Assembly: GCA_002368575.1 (NCBI GenBank)
Contig: DFEA01000090.1
Span: 1-19,459 of the forward strand
Source: Lachnospiraceae bacterium UBA3814
Lineage (GTDB): Bacteria; Bacillota; Clostridia; Lachnospirales; Lachnospiraceae
Length of the DNA stretch: 19,459 nt
Direction of reading: 5' to 3'
Shown: one piece after another, positions 13,395-19,459 of the stretch
Layout of the letters: each line of letters begins with the position of its first letter
How positions within the stretch are numbered: the stretch's first letter is position 1
Notes under the pieces: model-generated
Seen by the model: only the letters and a program-made list of their open reading frames with translations
What the model was told of the DNA's origin: nothing
The model's database searches: none
Position numbers and translations under genes: made by a program

Positions 13395-15262
13395 TGAGAA
13401 AACAAGCGCTCGATGATGAGATCCTTCTTAATATCGATAAGCCTGTAAGATATATCGGAAACGAGGTAAACAGCATAGTGAAGGACGGCGCGGGGATAGC
13501 CGTAAGGTTTGCCATGTGCTTTCCCGATCTTTACGAGATCGGCATGTCCCATTTGGGAATGCAGATCCTCTACTCTATGTTTAACGAGTGGGAGGATGTC
13601 TGGTGTGAACGGGTCTTTTCACCCTGGCTTGATCTTGCAAAGCTCATGCGGGAAAGGAACATTCCTCTTTTTGCGCTCGAGTCACAGGATCCGGTGAAGG
13701 AGTTTGACTTCCTGGGCTTTACCCTTCAGTATGAGATGTGCTATACGAATGTCCTGCAGGTCCTTGAGCTTTCAGGTCTTAATTTCTATTCAAAGGACAG
13801 AGAAAACGACGATCCGATAATCATCTGCGGAGGGCCCTGTACCTATAATCCGGAGCCCTATGCGGATTTTTTTGATATTGTATACATTGGAGAGGGAGAG
13901 GTAAGCTACAGGGCGCTTTTCGATCTCTATAAGGAATGCAGAAACGGAGACAGCTTTGACAAAAGGGATTTTCTCAGGAGGGCCTCTCATATCGAGGGGC
14001 TTTATGTGCCGTCTCTGTATGAAACGGAGTACGTTTCGGAGGATGGGGTCTTAAGCTCCTTCACGCCGCTTTATCCTGACGTTCCGGGAAAGGTGAGCAG
14101 GGTCCTTTTATCTAACCTGACCGGGGCCTGTTATCCCGAAAAGCCGATAGTTCCCTTTATGAAGATCACCCAGGACAGGGTGGTGCTTGAGATCATGAGA
14201 GGCTGCATAAGGGGATGCAGGTTCTGTCAGGCCGGAATGATTTACAGGCCCTTACGCGAGAGGGATCTTGAAGAGCTTAAGAGGCTTGCGGTGCAGATGC
14301 TTAAGAATACAGGGCAGGACGAGATATCCTTAAGCTCCTTAAGCTCAAGCGATTATTCCCGTTTGCCTGAGCTGGTGGATTTTCTCATAGAATATGCAAG
14401 AGATAACAAGCTGAACATATCCCTCCCTTCGCTGAGAGTGGACGCCTTTTCGTTAGATGTCATGAAAAAGGTCCAGGATGTTAAAAAAAGCTCCGTGACC
14501 TTTGCCCCGGAGGCCGGCACCCAGCGGCTCAGGGATATTATCAATAAGGGGCTTACACAGGAGGATATCCTGGACGGCTGCTCCAAGGCCTTTTTAGGCG
14601 GGTGGAACAGGATAAAGCTGTATTTTATGCTGGGGCTTCCCGGAGAGACGACGGAGGATATAAAGGGTATTGCCCGGCTTTCGGAAAGGATCGCAAGCCT
14701 CTACTACGAGCTTATCCCAAAGGAGGAAAGAAGGGGAAGGGTACAGATCGTTACAAGCACCTCCTTTTTCGTTCCGAAGCCCTTTACGCCCTTTCAATGG
14801 GCACGTCAGGGCTCTAAGGAGGAATTTCTTGAGAAGGCTCATATTGTAAATGATGAAATGAAGGCTCAGTTAAATCATAAGAGCATCAGATATACCTGGC
14901 ATGACGCTTCGGTAAGCGTTCTGGAGGGAGCTCTGGCAAGGGGCGACCGCAGGCTTTCAAAGGTCATTGTAAGGGCCTATGAAAACGGAGCCTGCTTTGA
15001 CGCGTGGACCGAAACCTTTAAGGAGGAGAGCTGGCTAAAGGCCTTTTCGGAGACCGGGATCTCAATGGAGTATTATACGGCCAGGGAACGAAAGCCTGAT
15101 GAGCTGCTTCCCTGGGATTTCATCGATACAGGAGTAAGCAGGGAGTTTCTCAGAAAAGAGTGGGAAAACGCCCTTATGGGGAAGGTGACCCCGAACTGCC
15201 GGGAGCAATGCTCCGGGTGCGGTGCCAGGCGCTTTAACGGAGGGGTGTGCTATGAAGGTTAG
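13394..15262 (+). CDS. TIGR03960-type radical SAM protein with N-terminal B12-binding-like region
   Basis: A 622-residue member of a conserved Firmicute radical SAM family of unknown substrate. The N-terminal 240 residues form a Rossmann-like region typical of cobalamin-binding radical SAM enzymes (FPDLYEIGMSHLGMQILY, IIICGGPCTYNPEPYADFFD, YIGEGE). The 4Fe-4S cluster motif CxxxCxxC is Cys271, Cys275 and Cys278 in RGCIRGCRFCQAG. LSSLSSSDYSRLPEL, LPSLRVDAFS and FAPEAGTQRLRDIINKG follow. The C-terminus has a second cysteine group, CREQCSGCG. It shares TAATG with the hisIE stop and overlaps the DUF2344 gene by 11 bases. That partnership is common, and in some species the two are fused. It is probably a separate function from histidine synthesis. 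A tRNA or cofactor role has been guessed for such pairs but is not shown here. Confidence 0.88.
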   Translation: MRKQALDDEILLNIDKPVRYIGNEVNSIVKDGAGIAVRFAMCFPDLYEIGMSHLGMQILYSMFNEWEDVWCERVFSPWLDLAKLMRERNIPLFALESQDPVKEFDFLGFTLQYEMCYTNVLQVLELSGLNFYSKDRENDDPIIICGGPCTYNPEPYADFFDIVYIGEGEVSYRALFDLYKECRNGDSFDKRDFLRRASHIEGLYVPSLYETEYVSEDGVLSSFTPLYPDVPGKVSRVLLSNLTGACYPEKPIVPFMKITQDRVVLEIMRGCIRGCRFCQAGMIYRPLRERDLEELKRLAVQMLKNTGQDEISLSSLSSSDYSRLPELVDFLIEYARDNKLNISLPSLRVDAFSLDVMKKVQDVKKSSVTFAPEAGTQRLRDIINKGLTQEDILDGCSKAFLGGWNRIKLYFMLGLPGETTEDIKGIARLSERIASLYYELIPKEERRGRVQIVTSTSFFVPKPFTPFQWARQGSKEEFLEKAHIVNDEMKAQLNHKSIRYTWHDASVSVLEGALARGDRRLSKVIVRAYENGACFDAWTETFKEESWLKAFSETGISMEYYTARERKPDELLPWDFIDTGVSREFLRKEWENALMGKVTPNCREQCSGCGARRFNGGVCYEG

Positions 15263-15968
15263 GGTACGCTTTTCAAAGCTTGGGATCATGAAGTTCATAG
15301 GCCATCTCGATGTCATGCATTTCTTTCAGCAGCTTTTGCGGCGGAGCGATATTCCCATTGCGTATTCCTCAGGCTTAAGCCCTCATCAGATAATGTCCTT
15401 TGCGCTTCCCCTGGGGATCGGTCTTGAAAGCATCGGCGAGTATATGGACATAGAGCTTACAGAGAGAGTCAGCTCTGAAGAAGCGATACGCAGGATGAAC
15501 CTTAATTCGGTAAACGGGATAGAGATTCTTTCCTTTAAGGAGCTTCCGGAAAAGGCGCAGAATGCCATGGCAAGCGTTTCGGCGGCCGACTACGAGATAT
15601 GCCCGGGGAAAACGGGCTTTACCGCGGACGCGCTTAAGGAAGGGCTTTCGGGTCTTTTTTCGGAAAAGGAGATAGTGGTTCTCAAGAGGACGAAAAAGAA
15701 TGAGCAGGAAATCGATATAAAGCCCTTTATATATGAGCACAGCGTAAAGGAGGACGGAACGGTTTTTTTAAGGCTCTCCTGCGGAAGCGTAAACAATATA
15801 AAGCCTGAGCTCGTTATGGGCGCTCTGTGTAAGTATATGGGAGCCGCGGCCTCAGACACCGGTTTTGCGATAAAGAGGCTGGATCTGTACAGGGAGGATA
15901 TCCTTAAGCCCGGGGAGGTGTCCGGGCGCTTTATTTCTCTTGACAGCACAGGAGAACCGATCAAATGA
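15252..15968 (+). CDS. TIGR03936/DUF2344 radical SAM-associated protein
   Basis: A 238-residue soluble partner of the preceding radical SAM protein. The N-terminus MKVRVRFSKLGIMKFIGHLDVMHFFQQLLRR, with SSGLSPHQIMSFALPLGIGLES, is the characteristic DUF2344 opening. The rest is less conserved. No enzymatic motif is evident. I chose ATG 15252, preceded by GGAGGGG at 15239-15245, over an in-frame upstream ATG at 15222 inside the radical SAM gene. The stop overlaps the start of the RNase gene (ATGA), so the three are probably translated in a coupled fashion. The function is unknown. Confidence 0.88.
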   Translation: MKVRVRFSKLGIMKFIGHLDVMHFFQQLLRRSDIPIAYSSGLSPHQIMSFALPLGIGLESIGEYMDIELTERVSSEEAIRRMNLNSVNGIEILSFKELPEKAQNAMASVSAADYEICPGKTGFTADALKEGLSGLFSEKEIVVLKRTKKNEQEIDIKPFIYEHSVKEDGTVFLRLSCGSVNNIKPELVMGALCKYMGAAASDTGFAIKRLDLYREDILKPGEVSGRFISLDSTGEPIK

Positions 15969-17158
15969 TAAGGGCAATAATTACCCGATACAACAAAAGC
16001 CTGATACTCGCCTTAAAGGATGAGTCAGGCTTTATAAGCTTTAAGCTGTACGCGGAGGACGATAAAAAGCAGGGCCCCGTTATAGGAAGGATAATAAACG
16101 GCAGGGTGGAAAAGAGGGTCGAGAATATACGCTCCTGCTTTGTCAGGCTTTCAAAGGAGGAGTACGGCTTCCTTAATGATTCGTCCTTAAAGCCCGGGAC
16201 TACGGTACCGGTGCAGGTCATAAAGGCCGCACGGGGTGATAAAAGGCCCGTGCTTGACACAGAGCTTTCGATCTCGGGTAAATATGCGGTAGTTATCCAT
16301 AAGGGCAAAAGCAGGGAGGCGGGAACAAGGCTCCTGTTTTCCAGAAGGCTTTCCCCCCGGAAAAAGGAGCTTTTGAGAGCGAAGCTTTCAGAATATGAAA
16401 ATTCGGGTTATCTGCTGCTTCTTCGTACCAATTCAGGCGCCGTGGAGCCTTCCTTTGTAAGAGAGGAGCTTGACAGGCTGATCTCTCAGATGGATGCCAT
16501 TATAAGCAGCAAGGATAAAAGAACGGATTATTCGGTCCTTTATGAGCCTGTGCCTGAGCTTGTAAGAGATCTTAACAATATCGACTTCGACTGTCTCTCT
16601 GAGGTGATCACCGATGACGAGACCGTATATAAAACGGTCCTTGAACAGTTCTATGAGGAGCTGTCCCCCGGGCTTAAAAGCAGGATAAGGCTTACACTTT
16701 ACAGGGATGAGCTTCTGTCCCTGTCAGGGCTTACAGGCCTTAAGGCCGGGCTTTCAAGGGCTGTAGACAAAAGGGTCTGGCTCAAAAGCGGAAGCTATCT
16801 GGTAATAGAGCAGACCGAGGCACTGGTGTCGATAGACGTCAATTCCGGGAAGAACGAAGCAGGAGCGATAAAGGAGGATACCGTCTTTAAGATAAACGCC
16901 GAGGCTGCCGTTGAAGCCGCCAGACAGCTTAAGCTTCGGAATCTTTCCGGCATCATCATCATCGATTTCATAAATATGAAAAAGGAGAGCAATACCAAGA
17001 GGCTTGTGTCCTTACTCAGGGAGGAGCTCTCAAGGGACAGCGTTCAGACAGTGTTCGTGGACATGACCGGACTGGGACTTGCGGAGCTTACAAGGAAACG
17101 GGAGGGGCGGAGCCTTCGGGAGATGATTGAAAGATGTCAGGGGTCTGATATCTTATGA
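15965..17158 (+). CDS. rng: Ribonuclease E/G family endoribonuclease
   Basis: A single-strand-specific endoribonuclease of the RNase E/G family, for rRNA maturation and mRNA decay. The 397 residues begin with a degenerate S1-like region (about 35-125). The catalytic core has the two metal-binding Asp residues in VSIDVNSGKN and IIIIDFINMKKE. It also has AAVEAARQLKLRNLSGI, and VDMTGLGLAELTRKREGRSL near the end. The Zn-link CPxC of E. coli RNase E is absent. The protein stops at MIERCQGSDIL with a single Cys, so a zinc-joined dimer as in RNase E is not expected. Shortened C-termini occur in other Clostridia. The start overlaps DUF2344 by ATGA, and the stop falls at the border of the palindromic element. 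Confidence 0.9.
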   Translation: MIRAIITRYNKSLILALKDESGFISFKLYAEDDKKQGPVIGRIINGRVEKRVENIRSCFVRLSKEEYGFLNDSSLKPGTTVPVQVIKAARGDKRPVLDTELSISGKYAVVIHKGKSREAGTRLLFSRRLSPRKKELLRAKLSEYENSGYLLLLRTNSGAVEPSFVREELDRLISQMDAIISSKDKRTDYSVLYEPVPELVRDLNNIDFDCLSEVITDDETVYKTVLEQFYEELSPGLKSRIRLTLYRDELLSLSGLTGLKAGLSRAVDKRVWLKSGSYLVIEQTEALVSIDVNSGKNEAGAIKEDTVFKINAEAAVEAARQLKLRNLSGIIIIDFINMKKESNTKRLVSLLREELSRDSVQTVFVDMTGLGLAELTRKREGRSLREMIERCQGSDIL

Positions 17159-17277
17159 GTTGACCGACAAAAGGCTGCGAAGCAGCCTCCGGCATAAGAT
17201 ATATGGTGGTCAGGCTTGCCTGAAACCACCATATGTCTTATGCCGGAGAAGCCCGAAGGGCTTTTGTCGGGCAACTC
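17157..17277. mobile_element. 121-bp palindromic MITE/ERIC-like element between rng and mutS
   Basis: The outer arms GAGTTGACCGACAAAAG (17157-17173) and CTTTTGTCGGGCAACTC (17261-17277) pair with one mismatch. An inner 22-bp stem joins 17189-17210 to 17225-17246, with one position that would be a G-U pair in RNA. Two side hairpins sit at the junction, AGGCTGC-GAA-GCAGCCT (17172-17188) and AAGCCC-GAA-GGGCTT (17249-17263), both with a GAA loop closed by C-G. A CAGGC-TT-GCCTG hairpin (17211-17222) caps the tip. The element is flanked by ATCTTAT at 17150-17156 and at 17278-17284, which looks like a target-site duplication. It has no open reading frame and no T-run. Confidence 0.8.
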
Positions 17278-17300
17278 ATCTTATAGAAAGGAAAAACAAA

Positions 17301-19459
17301 TTGGCTGAGCTGTCACCAATGATGCAGAATTATATGGAGACTAAGAAGGAGTATCCCGACTGTATCCTTATGTACAGGCTGGGCGACTTCTATGAGGTCT
17401 TTTTTGACGATGCCCTTCTCTGTTCAAAGGAGCTTGGACTCACGCTTACGGGAAAGTCCTGCGGGCTTGAGGAGAGGGCTCCGATGTGCGGGGTTCCCTA
17501 TCATTCCGTAGAGAGCTATGTTAATAAGCTCATCCAAAACGGACGGAAGGTGGCTATCTGCGAGCAGATGGAGGATCCTAAGGAAGCAAAGGGGTTAGTG
17601 AGGAGAGAGGTCACCAGGATAGTGACCCCCGGCACCAACCTTGATATAGCGGCGCTGGATGAAACGAAGAACAATTACCTTATGTGCATTGCCTGCATGC
17701 CGTTTTCCTTCGGGATCTCGGTCTGTGATATCACCACGGGAGAGTTCCTTTCTACGGAGGTCGATTCAACAGAGGCTCTCCTTGATGAAATCTACCGGTT
17801 CGAGCCGACGGAGATAATCTGCAATGAGGCCTTTCTTTTAAGCGGCACGGATATAGAGGAGCTGAAATACAGGCTTTCCGTGACCGTATATACTCTGGAA
17901 AACCGGTATTTTGACGACAGACTCTGTGAAGACATTCTGAAAAAACATTTCAGGGTGCAGAGCCTTGAAGCCCTGGGACTTGCTTCCGGGAGCCTTTCGG
18001 TCATTGCCTCGGGAGCCCTTCTGAAATATCTCAGCGAGCTGCATAAGGGAGCTGAGATCAGCCACATAAACACTCTGTCCGCATTTAAGGCTTCCTCCTT
18101 CATGCTGCTCGACGCTGCCACGAGAAGGAACCTGGAGCTTACCGAGACCATGCGCGACAAGCAGAAGAAGGGATCGCTGTTCGGAGTCCTTGACAAAACA
18201 AAAACGGCTATGGGAGCCAGAGCCTTAAGAGCCTTCATCGAACAGCCGCTTATAAAAAAGAAGGAGATAGAAGAACGGCTCAATGCGGTGGAGGATCTTT
18301 ATAATAACAATGTTGCCAGAGAGGAGCTCAGAGAATACCTGAATCCCGTATATGACCTGGAACGGCTGATGAGCAGGATAAGCTACCGGACCGCAAATCC
18401 CAGGGATCTTATCGCCTTTGCGGGCTCTGTTTCCATGCTTCCGCACATAAAGGCGCTTAAGAGTGACTTTTCCTCCAGGGAGCTTAAAAAGCTGGTGGAG
18501 GAGCTCGATCCTCTTAAGGATCTGTGTAAGCTTATCACGGATTCCATTGAGGAGGATCCGCCTGTTACAATCAGGGAGGGCGGGATCATAAAGTCCTCCT
18601 TTAATGAAAAGGTGGAGGAGCTCAGAAGGGCGAAGACAGAAGGAAAAAGATGGCTTTCAGAGCTTGAGGAGAAGGACAGGGAAAGGACAGGGATAAAGAA
18701 TCTCAGGATAAGATACAATAAGGTCTTCGGCTATTATTTTGAGGTGACCAACTCCTTTAAGGCACTGGTCCCTCCGGATTACATCCGGAAACAGACCCTT
18801 ACGAACGCGGAGCGCTATACCACAGATGAGCTTAAGGAGCTGGAGGACACCATATTAAACGCCGAGGATAAGCTCTTCTCACTGGAATATGAGCTTTTCA
18901 ACGAGGTACGGGACAGGATATCGGGAGAGGTCGACAGAGTTTTAAAAAGCGCCCGCACTGTGGCAAGGCTGGATGCCCTTGCCTCACTTGCAGCCGTCGC
19001 GGTAAAAAACAATTATGTAAGGCCGGTACTGAATGAAAAGGGTGTTATAGACATTAAGGGAGGAAGGCATCCCGTAGTCGAGACCATGATCGAAAACGAT
19101 CTCTTTGTGGATAACGATACCTATCTTGACAACAATGACAGGATAAGCATTATCACGGGCCCGAACATGGCGGGAAAATCCACCTATATGAGGCAGAGCG
19201 CCCTCATCGTTCTCATGGCACAGATCGGAAGCTTCGTACCGGCAAGGAGCGCCGATATAGGACTGGTCGACAGGATATTTACAAGGGTAGGAGCGTCGGA
19301 CGATCTGGCAAGCGGTCAGAGCACCTTCATGGTTGAAATGACGGAGGTGGCAAATATCCTCAGAAATTCCACCTCAAAGAGCCTTATCATACTGGATGAG
19401 ATCGGAAGAGGCACCTCCACCTTTGACGGCCTTTCAATAGCCTGGGCTGTGGTGGAATA
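17301..19459 (+). CDS. mutS: DNA mismatch repair protein MutS, 3' truncated by window end
   Basis: It recognises mispaired and unpaired bases and, with MutL, starts mismatch repair. The frame is open from TTG 17301 to the window end, with 719 complete codons of an expected 860-880. The N-terminal mismatch-binding motif is GDFYEVFFDDA (Phe30, Glu32). The connector and core domains follow, then the clamp (IRYNKVFGYYFEVTNS). The ATPase domain has Walker A GPNMAGKST (Lys626), STFMVEMTEVANIL, and Walker B LIILDEIGRGTSTFDG (Asp699-Glu700). TTG 17301 has AAAGG at 17287-17291, a 9-base spacing. The next ATG, 17319, would trim the conserved SPMMQNY block. The final two bases, TA, probably begin a Tyr codon. 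mutL, if adjacent, lies outside the window. Confidence 0.96.
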   Translation, partial: MAELSPMMQNYMETKKEYPDCILMYRLGDFYEVFFDDALLCSKELGLTLTGKSCGLEERAPMCGVPYHSVESYVNKLIQNGRKVAICEQMEDPKEAKGLVRREVTRIVTPGTNLDIAALDETKNNYLMCIACMPFSFGISVCDITTGEFLSTEVDSTEALLDEIYRFEPTEIICNEAFLLSGTDIEELKYRLSVTVYTLENRYFDDRLCEDILKKHFRVQSLEALGLASGSLSVIASGALLKYLSELHKGAEISHINTLSAFKASSFMLLDAATRRNLELTETMRDKQKKGSLFGVLDKTKTAMGARALRAFIEQPLIKKKEIEERLNAVEDLYNNNVAREELREYLNPVYDLERLMSRISYRTANPRDLIAFAGSVSMLPHIKALKSDFSSRELKKLVEELDPLKDLCKLITDSIEEDPPVTIREGGIIKSSFNEKVEELRRAKTEGKRWLSELEEKDRERTGIKNLRIRYNKVFGYYFEVTNSFKALVPPDYIRKQTLTNAERYTTDELKELEDTILNAEDKLFSLEYELFNEVRDRISGEVDRVLKSARTVARLDALASLAAVAVKNNYVRPVLNEKGVIDIKGGRHPVVETMIENDLFVDNDTYLDNNDRISIITGPNMAGKSTYMRQSALIVLMAQIGSFVPARSADIGLVDRIFTRVGASDDLASGQSTFMVEMTEVANILRNSTSKSLIILDEIGRGTSTFDGLSIAWAVVE

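Noticed and set aside
15222..15251. Upstream ATG for the DUF2344 gene
   Set aside because: The extra ten residues are not part of the family, and GGAGGGG is positioned for ATG 15252.
17155..17279. Intrinsic terminator between rng and mutS
   Set aside because: The structure is strong, but no T-run follows the outer stem, and the size, side hairpins and flanking repeats fit an inserted element better.

Overview
The window is chromosomal housekeeping DNA from a low-to-mid GC Firmicute of the class Clostridia, most likely a Lachnospiraceae. This rests on the proteins (a Firmicute-type RecU, a HisZ plus short HisG pair, a TIGR03960-type radical SAM protein beside a DUF2344 partner, an RNase E/G with a short C-terminus), the strong GGAGG ribosome binding sites, the heavy use of AGG and ATA codons, and the order topoisomerase A - rsmD - coaD - coiled-coil protein. 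All genes lie on the + strand. They are tightly packed, with repeated TAATG and ATGA stop-start overlaps. I saw no tRNA, rRNA, CRISPR array, transposase or prophage gene.

Layout. 1-3974: a 5'-truncated type II topoisomerase A subunit, rsmD, coaD and a coiled-coil protein, closed by an intrinsic terminator. 3991-8230: a PepD-like protein that lacks most metal ligands, a HAD hydrolase, a two-helix membrane protein of unknown role, an RluA-type pseudouridine synthase without a canonical start codon, and recU. 8244-13394: a histidine biosynthesis operon (hisZ-hisG-hisD-hisB-[HisF-like]-hisI-hisE) led by a near-consensus promoter so close to hisZ that the message should be leaderless. 13394-17158: a TIGR03960-type radical SAM protein, its DUF2344 partner and an RNase E/G. 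17301-19459: mutS, cut by the window end.

The non-coding DNA holds the most unusual signals. The hisG-hisD gap contains two copies of a 62-bp hairpin unit, each ending in a GGAGG, separated by a perfect 13-bp-arm palindrome. The rng-mutS gap is filled by a roughly 121-bp near-perfect inverted repeat with two side hairpins, flanked by a 7-bp direct repeat. Removing it restores a TAG stop for rng and a close ribosome binding site for mutS, as expected for a recent insertion of a small non-autonomous (MITE/ERIC-like) element.

Two proteins look like degenerate enzymes: the PepD homologue, and the HisF-like N-terminal third of the HisIE protein, where the first catalytic Asp is Tyr. The his cluster supplies ATP phosphoribosyltransferase, HisI/HisE, HisB and HisD, but no intact hisA, hisF, hisH, hisC or histidinol-phosphatase. 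Those must be elsewhere in the genome if the pathway is complete. No wholly new multi-gene system is evident; the candidate novelties are the two structured intergenic elements and the two degenerate enzymes.
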